NCBI RefSeq assembly: GCF_010093535.1
Contig: NW_022985186.1
Location: 652,254-716,253, forward strand
Direction: 5' to 3'
DNA length: 64,000 nucleotides
From: Lindgomyces ingoldianus
Taxonomy: Eukaryota > Ascomycota > Dothideomycetes > Pleosporales > Lindgomycetaceae
Shown here: positions 10,906 to 23,100 of the stretch, one piece after another
Numbering within the stretch: position 1 is the stretch's first letter
Layout: the number at the start of each line of letters is the position of its first letter
Notes under the pieces: generated by a model
What the model was told of the DNA's origin: nothing
Seen by the model: only the letters and a program-made list of their open reading frames with translations
The model's database searches: none
Position numbers and translations under genes: made by a program

Positions 10906-11278
10906 AAAAAAACTAAAATGAGGTAGACGCTCTACTTGTAAAATCAATACTATACAACTTTCTCTACTATACTAAAAGATACGCACGAGAATACTTAAGC
11001 GAAGTATTTCTCGCATAGTATAATATATATATAGATAATGCTAGGGCTAGCACTAACACTAGCGGTTGCCTCTAGTGTAGCCTAAACCTCTATAAGCTAG
11101 AAAAGGCTACGTAGTTAGCTGTGCCTCCCTTGTTACAAAAACTACTTTATATAATACTATTACTACTGCTTTTGTAATTACTATATTATACTTTAAAAGG
11201 CTAATATTTACTTTAATACTTAATCTAATAGATTTTTAATATATAAAGTATTAAGGAGATTAATTTACATAATAGTAC
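10906..11278. other. AT-rich region without recognised features
   Basis: No gene or repeat boundary recognised between the tandem triplication and the 1,132-bp element. Confidence 0.35.
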
Positions 11279-11280
11279 TA

Positions 11281-12412
11281 ACGTACCTAACAGGTTGGCC
11301 GGCCACACGGGTTGGCCAGCCACTTTTGCCAAGCCCCTACTAAACTCTACTTATCTACATAATGCCTTAACAACAACACTAGATTAAATCTTCTAAAGAA
11401 CATTAGATACAGCTTACTCTTTAGGCTCTTAAATAAGACTTAAAACTCTTCTTATAACACGCTATAGCTATTTATAATGTCTCTTACACAACACTAAGTA
11501 ATTAACGCGCTAGACAGCCTTTATAAGTAGAATGCTAGCCTAAATTAAGAAATCTAACTAAGCTTAAAAAAAAAGTAGTTATTAAGTATATACTTAAGCT
11601 TATTACACGCAGATTTCCCCCTAGGCTTATAGCTGTAGCTAATATAGCTAATTTCTTGCCTATAGAGCGTAATCTAGGCTAGGTTAGCTTAAACTAGACT
11701 AGTATGTAGGTTAAGCACTGCTCTAAGTTTATAATAAAGTTTAATTATAAGTATAATTATAAAAAAGCGCTTTATAAAAATCTAGAGGTTATCTAAGGCT
11801 AGTTTTGCCTAGTAGCTAATATAAAAGCTAAGTATAGTATCTAGGATAAAGATAGGTATAACTTTAACAAGTTAAGCTTTATAATAAGCTAGATATTAAC
11901 TAAAGCAGTTGTTATAGCTTTAAAGAGATAAGGACAGCTAAAAGTAATATAGTAAGGTAATAAAAAGTAGACAACAGTTATCTAAGGCATTAATATAATA
12001 AGGTAGGCTATAAGATTATAAAGCTTTAAGTAGCAAATAAAGCTGCTATATAACATAGATTACATAAAAGAAAGCAGATTTAGGCAGAAAAGACTTTAAT
12101 AGTTAAGAATAAAGCTTATTTAACTGCTCTAAAGGAGTTTAGAGCGCGTAGTAATAGGAAGAAGCTAAAGACGCAGGTGCGCGCTAAAGAAGGTAAGCTA
12201 AGTTAAAGGCAATGCAGGTAGTGCAATTAGACTAAGCATAACTTGCGTACGTGTAAGTAAGTAGTAAAAGTAGACTCTAAATAATATCTTATATTATATT
12301 ACTTTTTACAGGGCTAAAGTGGGCTGTTTTGCGAGAGAATAGGGTGGTTTTAGTAGGGGCTTGGCAAAAGTAGCCGGCCAACCCGTGTGGCCGGCCAACC
12401 CGTTAGGTACGT
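11281..12412 (+). mobile_element. Fot1/pogo-like deletion derivative, 1,132 bp, copy 1
   Basis: The terminal inverted repeats are about 60 bp, beginning ACGTACCTAACGGGTTGG with two GGCCGGCC-type palindromes and extending to TTTTGCCAAGCCCCTACT. They are flanked by TA at 11279-11280 and 12413-12414, the expected pogo/Fot1 target duplication. Inside, a RIP-damaged frame shows the Fot1 order: helix-turn-helix part (LITRGFPPRL-like, ANFLPIERNLG), YNYKKALYKN, AKYSIWDKDRYNFNK around the first catalytic Asp, then GNKKWTTVI and a C-terminal basic tail. The middle of the transposase is missing, so the element is non-autonomous. A second copy of exactly the same length lies at 35802-36933. Confidence 0.82.
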
Positions 12413-12414
12413 TA

Positions 12415-12718
12415 CTAAATTAATATTTAAGTATGAATACTATTTTATTTTCTAGTAATAACTTGCTTAGTTTAAAATATAACGCATTTTACAAGCAAGT
12501 AGTCTATACAAGTAAATAGTCTACTTTAATAAACTTTCTATACTTAAATTACATTTTACTCTACAACAACTATATTAAATAATTAAATAGTTAAAGAAAT
12601 CTAATTTATAATATCTACTTTATAAATAGTACTAGTTTTAACCTAGTAACCTTGCTAGCAGCAGTAGCTACAGCGTTGTTAACTTTATAGTGCAGTAGCT
12701 AATTCTACACTATTCTAG
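12415..12718. other. AT-rich spacer
   Basis: No gene or recognisable element. Confidence 0.35.
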
Positions 12719-12723
12719 CCTAT

Positions 12724-13316
12724 TGTTATGATATCTTACCTCGACTTTCCTGTTGCCAGGTGTCTTCTGAAGGTAACAGAGGGTCCTGGGGAGGAGAGAG
12801 GTATGAGAGGTAGGGACGGAGTAAAGAGAGTCACGTGATACTTCTCTAACGTATGACGGGGCAAGGAGGGTGTACAGTCCTCTGTACGATCCAGCCGGAA
12901 GTAGGGTGAGGGAGGAGGTCGGTAAAGAGTGAATAAGATGGAGAAGGTAAGATGACTAGTTAGCTTTAGTCTCTCCGCAAATAGAAAAGAGTCTTCTGCA
13001 CGCTTTGCGTCAGGAAGGGTATCAGATATATTGCTATACCTAAATCTGTGCCTTGAAGATAAGAATAGCCACGACCTTCCAAACGACAGAGGGAGGTCGA
13101 GACTATATACCTGCCTGCAATCGCACTGATCGCAGGTCTTAGACAGTGATCGCATGCGATCGCTGCGAACACTTGCCTAGCCTTGCGATCACACTACACC
13201 TGATCTAGAGCATCACGTGATCTCTGCGGGCCGTTCCCCCACCGACATCGGTCCGTCCTTCCTCCGTGGGGTTGGAGACTCAGTATGTTCCTCTAGCCTA
13301 ACCAGTTGTAGTAACA
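12724..13316. mobile_element. Solo LTR, 593 bp, TSD CCTAT
   Basis: It begins TGTTATGATATC and ends GTAGTAACA, with CCTAT on both sides (12719-12723 and 13317-13321). It is GC-balanced with no visible RIP, unlike both flanks, so it inserted late or escaped mutation. A minus-strand open frame inside (12736-13155) has no protein character. No second copy occurs in this window. Confidence 0.78.
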
Positions 13317-13321
13317 CCTAT

Positions 13322-13959
13322 TTCCTCTATATCTTGCCTATTATTTAATAGCTAATCTAGATATACGCTGTCTACAACTATAGAAGTTTTTTTATTCTAA
13401 ATTTAACATCTTTTTTCTACTCTATAGTGTAATGTAGCCTTATTTGCTTTTTAAAGCGTTGCAACTTAATTCTTTAACAGAGTTACTAAATGTAATATTA
13501 TTTTAGTGCCTTTAATAAGCTAGTTAAGCGCTTTATTAATAAAGCAAAGTAAGGTATTTTAATGTCTTGCTAACTAAGTCTTAATAAAGTTTATCTAAGA
13601 GGCTAACTCTACTGTAGTATATAGTGTTCTAGGCTGCTATAGCCTATTATAGCCTGAAAGAGTCTTAGTATCTGCAATTATATATTTATCTTTATAATTA
13701 CACTTTCTAGGTTAAATAGAACTAACTCTATACTTTAAAATGTACTTAGATATTTTCTAGCGTAAAGATAGTGTTATATCCTGTGTAATAAGCTAGTAAA
13801 AACTTAACTCTAGTTATATAGCTAATAAACACGCAAACTTACTCTTCTACTTAACAACTATATACCTTCTTTAATAGTATAAAATAGGCTACATTAAGTA
13901 GCTAAAGAAGATAAGATAAATACAAAAGTATATAAAGTGTAATAATCTTCTTTTCAGTA
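13322..13959. other. AT-rich region with old transposon traces
   Basis: The end (about 13860-13930) resembles the Fot1-like element at about 48530-48590 (CCTACATTAAGTAGCTA). Nothing else is recognisable. Confidence 0.35.
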
Positions 13960-13961
13960 TA

Positions 13962-14541
13962 ACATACTCTATAAGCAAGTTACCTATATACCTAAGTTGC
14001 TTGCTTTTGCTAAAACTATACTAAACTACTTTTTTTATATTAATACATTTCTAACTACACTACTTAGACATGTTAAAAATATTTAATATAAGTTGTACTT
14101 TAAGATTTTAAATAAAATATAATACTTTTTAAGTAACCTACTTTAGCAATCTATAAAGTTTTTAAAAGATAATAAATAAATAATGCACTAGATAACTTTT
14201 ATAAGCTAATTATATAGCTAACTTATAAAAGCTATATAATAATAAAAAGTAAGTATTTATTAAGCATATGCTTAAGCTAAATACGCAAAGATTTTCTCTT
14301 TAGCTAGTAGCTATAGCTGTGACGGCGCGTACCGCGTCACATACTCTGCGACTCAAGCTCCCTCGCTTGCGCAACTAGTAGCGCCTTCGTGCAACGAGTA
14401 GCGCCTTGGCCGAGGGCGCACATGTATATTTAAACTCGCAGAGCAGCTCCTCTGCTTCTTAGTTTAATCTAGTTGGGTTACACCACCTCTTGCTTGTAGC
14501 TTGAGCATGCTGATCGTGACAATAGCTAATATAGCTAATTC
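13962..14541 (+). mobile_element. Truncated Fot1-like arm interrupted by a solo LTR
   Basis: It begins ACATACTCTATAAGCAAG after TA, like the left ends of the fold-back family, and follows their left arm (TTGCTTGCTTTTGCTAAAAC, AAAGATAATAAATAAATAA). It is interrupted at 14318-14521 by a solo LTR, then resumes with TAATATAGCTAATTCTTTA and stops at about 14541. Confidence 0.6.
14318..14521 (+). mobile_element. Solo LTR, 204 bp, palindromic-start family, TSD ATAGC
   Basis: It starts TGTGACGGCGCGTACCGC and ends CTGATCGTGACA. ATAGC flanks it at 14313-14317 and 14522-14526. The first 24 bp are close to a perfect palindrome (GTGACG...CGTCAC). Related copies lie at 56220-56402 (inverted) and 58461-58645. 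This copy is longer because of an extra near-duplicate GTAGCGCCTT block. Confidence 0.85.
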
Positions 14542-15369
14542 TTTATTAGCGGAGCTTGCTTTGCTTAATATATTCAGGTTTGCAAAAAGAAAAGTTAAGT
14601 AGAATCTCCTCTTTTAGGCGCGCTAGTTAGTTATAATTTCTTTAAATAAACCTAAGTAACACTATTTCTCTCTTTCTTTATATATTTCTTACATTCTTTT
14701 TAAAAATAAATGTATACTTATTATAAGTGCACTTTTATGTTAATTTACACGCAGTTTGCTCTAGTATGTGTTATGTAAAACATGTTTAAATTATAGTTAG
14801 TTGCGTCTGTTCTACCTCTCTAGCTACATTAGTATGTTAGGGATTAGCATTAGCCACGCTTAGTTGTAGGCTGTAATTAAGGCAAAGTAGGCGCTAGGGT
14901 AAAAAAAACCTAATATATAGTAAAAGAAGCGCATAGTGCGTTAAATAACAAAAATTAGCCTGTCTCTTTTAAACATCTAGTTGTATGCTGCACATGTTTA
15001 TCCTGCTGCAGTTAAATATTATCTTTATGCGTCTATTTTCTATCTAATACTACTTTGCTAAGCATTGTGCTGCAACTATTCTTTAACCTAAACAGCCTAC
15101 CTTAGTGCGCTTACTATTCCTGTCTACTTAATTCTACAACTAATTAGTAGCTTTTCTAACAGAAACCTAGCTAGGCTAGTGCTTAGAATAATTCACTTTT
15201 TAAGAGGTTTTAAGCTACAGATAGCTCTAATCTGTCTGCTACACTTACAGTTTTCTTATAAAGACTACTTATAATATAAAATAATTTCCTACAAATGTTT
15301 TTTAAGCGTGAAATAACAGCGTACTCTAAGCAAGCGCTGCTTTTATAGATTATTTATAAACTGTTGTAG
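14542..15369. other. AT-rich region without recognised features
   Basis: No frame, inverted repeat or LTR boundary found. Probably old RIP-eroded transposon sequence. Confidence 0.35.
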
Positions 15370-15526
15370 TATTTTACGCTAAGTAGTTATAATCTATGCT
15401 ATATTAGTATAAAATACCTTAGTATGTTTATAAAGTATAATCTAAAGCGTAAAGTAAAGTTTCAAGTATAAGTATAGTTAGTAGATATTTAGCTTATTAT
15501 AAAGCTTATTTTATTAAAGTTATATA

Positions 15527-16686
15527 ACGTACTTTACAGGCTAGTTGCTTAAACACCTAAGTTGCTTACTTTTACTAAGACTCTACTAAACTACTTTTCC
15601 TACACTAATATATTCCTCACAACACTACTTAAATATGCTAAAAGAATGTTAGATATAGCTTATACTTTAAGCTTTTAAATAAGACATAAAACTTTTAAAA
15701 AAACATGCTGCAGCTATGTATAAAGTCTCTTAAAAAATAATAAATAACTATAGCACTACACAACTTTTACAAGCTAATTCTACAGCTAACTTATAAAGGC
15801 TAAGTAATAATAAAAAGTAGGTAATTATTAAGACTATACTTAAGCTATATGCGTAAGGATTTTCCCCTTAGATAGCATTTATAGCTAATATAGCTAATTC
15901 TTTACATGCTAAGCATAATCTAGGCTATATTAGCATAAATAAGCTTAGTATGTTTAAAAAGTGTTATCTAAAGCTTAAAGTAACATTTAAGTGTAGTATA
16001 ACTATAAAAGAGCTTTTTATAAAGGTTCTAAGGTAATTTAAAGCAGGTTTAGCCTTATAGAGAATATTATAGCTAAGTATAGCATCTAGAATAATAACAT
16101 GTACAACTTTAGTAAAATAGGCTTTATTATAAGCTAAATATCTATTAACTATACTTATGCTTAAAACTTTACTTTAAGCTTTAAATAACGCTTTACAAAC
16201 ATACTAGGCTAGTTTATGCTAATATAGCCTAGATTACACTTAGCGTACAAAGAATTAGCTATATTAGCTATAAATGCTATCTAAGGGGAAAATCCTTGCG
16301 CATATAGCTTAAGTATAGTCTTAATAATTACCTACTCTTTATTATTACTTAGCCTTTATAAGTTAGCTGTAGAATTAGCTTATAAAGGTTATCTAGTGCT
16401 ATAGTTATTTATTATCTTTTAAAAAACTTTTGTACATAGCTATAGCATGTTTTTTTAAAAGTTTTATGTTTTATTTAAAAGTTTTATGTTTTATTTAAAA
16501 GTTTTATGTTTTATTTAAAAGTTTTATGTTTTATTTAAAAGCTTAAAGTGTAGGCTATATTTAATGTTCTTTTAGCGCGTCTAAGTAGTGTTGTTAGAAA
16601 TGCATTAGTGTAAAAAAAGCAGTTTAGTAAAGTCTTAGTAAAAGTAAGCAACTTAGGTGTGTAAGCAACTCGCCTGTAAAGTACAT
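15527..16686 (+). mobile_element. Fold-back Fot1-like element, 1,160 bp, TSD TA
   Basis: It starts ACGTACTTTACAGGCTAG after TA and ends CTCGCCTGTAAAGTACAT before TA. The two arms (about 15527-15995 and 16170-16686) are inverted copies of the same transposase 5' end over their whole length, not only at the termini. The spacer of about 170 bp continues the Fot1-like frame past the region around its first catalytic Asp (AKYSI, YNFSKIGFI). The element is therefore two 5' ends joined head to head and could form a long hairpin. No functional transposase is possible. Confidence 0.72.
16461..16540 (+). repeat. Four identical 20-bp tandem units
   Basis: GTTTTATGTTTTATTTAAAA occurs four times without a mismatch in the right arm of the fold-back element. 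Other copies of the arm carry this segment once, so the expansion is local and recent. Confidence 0.92.
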
Positions 16687-16971
16687 TAGTTATAGTATTA
16701 TTATAAATACTATACTTAGCTTTAAATTACTTTAAAAACTTTTATAAAAAGCTTTTTTATAGTTATACTTGCATCTAAACTTTACTTTAATCTTTATATA
16801 ATGCTTAATAAATGTACTAAACTAGTTTATACTAATATAGCCTACATTATACTTAAAGTGTAGAGAATTAACTATATTAGCTATAACTACTAGCTAAGAG
16901 GAAAATCTTTACGCATTTAGCTTAAGTATGTGCTTAATAATTACTTACTTTTTATTATTATTGTAACGGCA

Positions 16972-19863
16972 CAGGCAAGACAATGGGTTCGAATATGGTG
17001 GGAATCCACTTAGAGGCATATGGGAGTGCGTGGGGACTTAGAACCTAGGAATTTCCATTAACACCTATAGGCCTTGTACAAAGGATATTAGAAAACTACT
17101 AAGCTAGCTATGGAGGCAAGGTGCAACTAAATACATAGAGGAATAGGGGTACAGCAGAGAGTAGAGCAGAGTTAGGGCTAGGTTAAGTTAGGGTTAGAGC
17201 TAATACAGAGACCCTTTAGATAGGTTCTAAGTAACCTAAGATAGAATAAGAATTGTTACACTACTCCCCCCTCTATAGACTAATAGTTCTTATTAGTAGT
17301 AATTATAGTATAAAGTATTACTATTATGTCCTCTGTCTTTTTAAACTAAAACTAGTCTAATTTAGCTAAGTGTCTTTACTAAGTATTTCTTTACACTACT
17401 AGCTGTATTCTCTAAACTAAATGCTACAGATGTAATTATTAATTATTAGAGTAGTAGGTATAATTAGTTAGTTAAAGATAATTTAGATAAGATAATTAAG
17501 TCTTTTTTATAAGTCCTCTTTTCTAAATTATACGCTATAAGGTAGGCTACTATAGCTTTAAAAAAGTTTACTTAGGTATATTTAAAACTATAGTTTGGTA
17601 CCTGTAGGCTAGAAAAAAGCTTTTTTTATAAGTAAAAAACTAATCTAACTAAAATACCCTTTCTTTAGTGCTGCACTAATGAAGTTCGCTTTAAATATAA
17701 AAAAAAGTTTTTTTTATTTATCTTAAAAGTCTAAAACACTTCTTATGCCTTAGTTTTCTCTTAATTAGTAATAAAATAAGCTTATAAAAGCTTTATTATA
17801 TTCTTTACACTTTTAAACTAAAACTAGTTTAATTTAGCTAGGTATCCTAGCCCTAGATAATCCTTTGCAATACTAGCTATATGTCTCTATATTAATGCTA
17901 TGTGTGCGCGCTTACTCTTATAGTAATCTAAATTAATGTTAAGTTTATTTATAATAAAGGCTTACTATTATTTAAACCTAAGCTTTTTGCTATTTATAAA
18001 AATTTTAACGTACTTTACAGGCAAGTTGCTTACATACCTAAGTTGCTTACTTTTACTAAGACCTTACTAAACTACTCTTTTTACACTAATGCATTCCTAA
18101 CAACACTACTTAGACGCGCTAAAAGAATGTTAGATACAGCTTATACTCTAAGCTTTTAAATAAAACATAAAACTCTTAAAAAAAACATGCTGTAGCTATG
18201 TATAAAGTCTGTAAAAAATAATAAATAACTACAGCGCTAGACAACCTTTATAAGCTAATTCTATAGCTAACTTACAGAGGCTAGGTAATAATAAGAAGCA
18301 GGTGATTCTTTACACGCTAAGCATAATTTAGGCTATGTTAGCATAAACTAGCCTAGTACCTTGAGAAAGCGTTCTCTAGAGCTTAAAGTAACATTTAAGC
18401 GTAGTATAACTATAAGAGAGCTTTTTATAAGAGTTCTAGAGTAATTTAGAGCAGGTTTAGCCTCATAGAGAATATTAAAGCTAAGTATAGCATCTAGAAT
18501 AATAACACGTACAACTTTAGTAAGACAGGCTTTATTATAAGCTAAATATCTATTAACTATACTTGCGCTTAAAACTTTACTTTAAGCTTTAAATAACACT
18601 TTACAAACCTACTAGGCTAGTTTACACTAACATAGCCTAGATTATGCTTAGTGCGTAAAGAATTAGCTATAAATGCTATAAATGCTATGTAAGAGGAAAA
18701 TTCTTACGCATATAGCTTAAGTATAGCTTTAATAATTACCTGCTCTTTATTATTACCTAGTCTTTATAAGTTAGCTATAGAATTAGCTTGTAAAAGTTGT
18801 CTAGCGCTATAGTTATTTATTATCTTTTATAAGACTTTATACATAGCTATAGCATGTTTCTTTAAAACTTTTATGTCTTATTTAAAAGCTTAGAGTGTAA
18901 GCTGTATCTAACGTTTTTTTTAGCACATTTAAGCAGTGTTATTAGGAATACATTAGTGTAGAAAGAGTAGTTTAGTAGAGTCTTAGCAAAAGTAAGCAAC
19001 TTAGGTGTGTAAGCAACTTGCCTGTAAAGTACGTTAATTTTAAGTGTGTGTTTAGTAAAGTAAATTTACTAAGTTTAAAAAGTCTCTAAAAAGTCTTTTA
19101 CACTTAAAGTAGTAAGAGTAGTATAGAGTGTTATTAGAAGTAATTTAGTAGTTAGTAAAAGTTAGTTAACGTAGTAGTTTTTAGCTAAATTAGCTACTTA
19201 AGCTATACTTATAATTAAGTAATTTAATTATTAATAAATATACTACTAAAGTTTAACTTTAAATTAGGTAAAAGTATAGCTTTAGGTGCTACAGAAGCAG
19301 GTTTAGCTATTAACATAGATTATTAGTTAACTCTAGAGGGCTTACTTTAGCTAAAGCGTATTTTAATTCTAGAATTAAAGAGCGGTTAGTTAGACATTAG
19401 TAGTTACTTTTAATTTTAATAAGTTATTAGTAGTTGGTAAGTTTTTACTTTAGTGTACTTTTTATAACTTTTCTAAAAGTAATTTTAATTATAAAGAATA
19501 AAAAGTTCTAAACTTAAAAGCTTTAGTTAATAAAAGGTCTCTAAAATCCTATCTATAAACTAAATAGTTTAATATAACAGTGTGTAAGTATTATAGCTTA
19601 AACTAAATTAGACACGTCTTAGAGTTTAAATATAGTTAAATAAATAATTAGTGTAATATTATTAATAAGGCTGTTACTAGCAAAAGGATATTAGAAAACC
19701 ACTAAGCTAGCTACAGAGGCAAGGTGCGACTAAATACATGAAGGAATAGAGGTACAGCAGGGGGCAGGGCAGAGTCGGGGCCAGGTCGAGTCAGGGTCGG
19801 AGCTGATACGGGGACCCTTCGGATAGGTTCTGAGTGACCTGAGATGGAACAAGAATTGTTACA
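16972..19863 (-). mobile_element. Non-autonomous LTR element, RIP-degraded, TSD ATTAT
   Basis: The left LTR 16972-17260 (TGTAACGGCACAGGC to GAATTGTTACA) is followed inside by CTACTCCCCCC, the complement of a polypurine tract, so the element reads on the minus strand. The right LTR survives only as 19680-19863. ATTAT flanks it at 16967-16971 and 19864-19868. No gag or pol frame is recognisable. A block near 17335-17420 recurs at about 17803-17890. A fold-back element (18008-19034) sits in the internal region. It is the same family as 61716-63069. Confidence 0.78.
18008..19034 (+). mobile_element. Fold-back Fot1-like element, 1,027 bp, TSD TA
   Basis: It starts ACGTACTTTACAGGCAAG and ends CTTGCCTGTAAAGTACGT, flanked by TA at 18006-18007 and 19035-19036. 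It has the same head-to-head structure and the same arm junction as 15527-16686 (CTATTAACTATACTT, then GCGCTTAAAACTTTAC). It lies inside the LTR element at 16972-19863. Confidence 0.75.
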
Positions 19864-20161
19864 ATTATCTAGCTTTTATAAGTTAGCTACATAATTAGCT
19901 TATAAAAGTTATTTAGTATATTAGTTATTTATTATCTTTTAAAAAACTTTATACATAGCTATAGTATGTTACTTAAAGCGTGTTCTATTTTATTTAAAAG
20001 CCTAAATTATAAGCTATATCTAATATCTTTTTAACATGTCTAAGTAGTGTTATTAGGAATATATTAGTATAAAAAAAAGTAGTTTAGTGTAGTCTTAGTA
20101 AAAGTAAGCAACTTAGGTGTGTGATTAACTCGCCTATAGTGTACGTTACTAACAGTAACAG

Positions 20162-23100
20162 TGTCACGGTATCCTCCCCAGATCCTAGACATAACTGTAT
20201 TAGACGCGTACTAGAGTATTATTAGTGCACGTCTAACACAAACACAACACAACATAGACATAAACTTAAGCATAAACTGCCTTAACACTAACTAAACCTA
20301 AAATAGGCTTAATTTATACTTAAAGCGCTTAGACTTTTAAGCTAAGTATTTAATTACTAATTTCCTTTTAAACTTTTTTATTCCTTACATAACATCTTGT
20401 ACTTACTATAATACCTTACATAGTAATTAAACTAGACCTCTGTAAAGCTCTATAACCTTACTTATACATAATTATAACATTATGTTGTGTTAAAACCTTA
20501 GCTAAGAATAGCCTCTAAATCTAATTTAATAAGCTTAGTACTTACATAACTTTAAGCTATTAAAGTAAGCTAAGAAGCTTTTTAAAAAGCGCTTACTTTA
20601 TAAAAAAGCTACTATGTTATAAGCTTTAAAGCTTTTTAAAAAGACTTTAAAGAACAGCTTTACATTATTAAGTAGTCTATTTCTACCTTAACTTTTATTA
20701 TAGTAGTAAGAACTAAGAACTTACTAGCCTTAAAGCTTACCTAGAAGTCTAGAGATAGCTTAACTTTTTTCTACTTAACACTGCCTATAACTTATAACTT
20801 TTCTAACCTAGTAATAAAATCTAACTAACTCCTTAATCCCCTACTATTTAATAGAAAATAAAAAGACCTACTTTTTTTCCTACATAAGCTCTAATACAAA
20901 CTTAAAAAAAATGTAGACTAATTCCCCTCTAAACACTTTTAGTTATTATATGCCTACTTTTAACTTAACTATAACATAACAGCCTTAATTAACTTACTAA
21001 TAAATAAAAATATTATTAACCTAAATTAATTTATAGCATTTCTATAAGTAACTTATAAAAACTTAAATAAAAAGTTAACAGCCCTAAGTTACTTAAACAC
21101 TTTATAATAAAAAAAAAAAGCTTTACTTTACACTTTACTAAGTTCTGCTAACTTGCATCTAATATAGGCTTAAATAAAATAAGTCTAATTATAGCCTTAC
21201 ATAACTTCCTCTTAACTAAACTATAACGCGCTATAGTAAGAGAACCCCTTTTAAACAACTTTAATGTGTATGTAAACCTAATTACTACTTATAATAATAA
21301 CATAAGGTTTCTTCCTGTACAAGCCTTAATACGCCTCTAAACTAGCGCAGTTGTAAATAAGAACCTTAATGTAATAAAAATTAATTTAAATTATGCTTTA
21401 GTTAGTTCTAAAAAGTATAAAAATTATAAATAAAAAAGTTAATGCTTTAAGTATAGTAAGCATAGTTATATTTTTTAAAACTGCTTTATTCCTTTTTTTT
21501 AAGTCTACATAAGTAGTGCTGCTAGCACTTATTAAAGATTTTTACTATTTTAATTTTATTTTTATAAGAGCTTTAACTTATATTTAAGCTTTAATCCCTT
21601 TTGCTACTCTTAACATAGCTGCAGCTATAGCAGTAGAAGCCTATAAAAAGGCTTGTCCTAGGGCTAAGTTACCCTCTAGAACTAATTTAACACTAGATCT
21701 TTGCTAACTTATAAGCTAAGTCCCCTACTAATAACTAAAAGTACTAAGTTAATATTTTTATATATTTATAATAAAAAACTATATTAGCTCTAATATAAGC
21801 TCTTATTAACTTAAAAGTAAATAGCATAAGTTACATTAATAAAAAACTAGCATATAAACTAAATTTTTAATTAACACTACTTACCTAAATAATTTACCTA
21901 ACTAGATTTAATAAAAAATAACTTAAAAAAAGTTTTATTTTTTATACTATAACTATTATAATTACCTACTAATACTATAAGGAGCAGATTAAGCTTTATG
22001 TAATAAACATAAAATGTTATAACCTAATTCTAGAACAACTATAGCTGTATTAGCATAAAGTTGCCTTTAATTACTAAGAGTAAGTTCTAAACTTTAACTC
22101 TTTCTAATGCTAAGACATATACTTACACTTACACCTAAATAACACCTAAGTAGCACTTAATATAAAAGGTTTTTAGACTTACTTTTTAATAACCTAAAAA
22201 AAAACTACTTAAGTAAGGCTAATAAGCTAGGCCTTTTACTAAAATAAGCTATATAAAATAATATAATAACTGCTTAAACTTAAAAAAAAAACTTTTTAAA
22301 AAATATTTACTTACTTAATTTAAACATAAACTAGAACTTAAATAATAGATAGACATCTACTATATAGAACCTACTTTATTTATAACTCTAGCTTAATAAC
22401 TAGATTATAAAATCTACACAGTTATAATTTTTAATATAGACTAAGCTTTAGCTTTTTAAAAACACACTAACTTAAAAATAATAGTCTTTTAAAACTACTA
22501 TAATTTATTATATGTTTTTTTCTAAGATAAGTCTAATAAGCTTTTAATATAATGTCTATATAATTACTAAATAACTTTTAAGCCTAGTAAACAACTTAGT
22601 TATAGGCTACTATATAGAATGTTACTAAATAAATTAAAAGTGCTCTAAAAATACTTTAATAAGAACTTAAAAAAAAGTTTATTTAAGCTAGCTTTTTACT
22701 AGTAGTGCTACTTATACTATTTAGAAAAAAACTTAAAAGTAGGCTTTAATTCTATATTAACTACTAAAAACTAAACACTATTACTATTAAAAACTAATAC
22801 TTAATTCCCTTTTTACAGAAAACTTTAAGCTAACTAAGTAAAGTAAAGTATTTTATAAAGTTAAATATTATTACTACCTTTAATAAGCTAAAGATAGTAA
22901 AGAGTAATAAGTAGCTAATAGTGTTTTAAACTTAATATAAACTATTTAAGTACCTAGTAATGCCTTTTAGCTTAGCTAACACACCTAGTACTTTTTAACA
23001 TTTTGTAAACAACTTACTTTAACCCTACCTAGACGTGTTCTACACTATATATATTAATAATATTCTAATCTATAGTAATAGCCTTTTAGAGCACAAACAG

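Larger units (their letters stand above)
15370..20156 (-). mobile_element. Outer fold-back Fot1-like element, split by two later insertions
   Basis: The surviving parts are about 15370-15526, 16687-16971 and 19869-20154. They join to a fold-back element in the opposite orientation to the two inner copies, with the same internal arm junction (AAAGTTTCAAGTATAAG, then TAGTTAGTAGATATTTAGC). The right end ACTCGCCTATAGTGTACGT is followed by TA at 20155-20156. Its left end is truncated. The intruders are the fold-back at 15527-16686 and the LTR element at 16972-19863. Confidence 0.6.

Noticed and set aside
12736..13155. 139-codon minus-strand frame
   Set aside because: It lies entirely inside a solo LTR with clear ends and target duplication, and has no domain.
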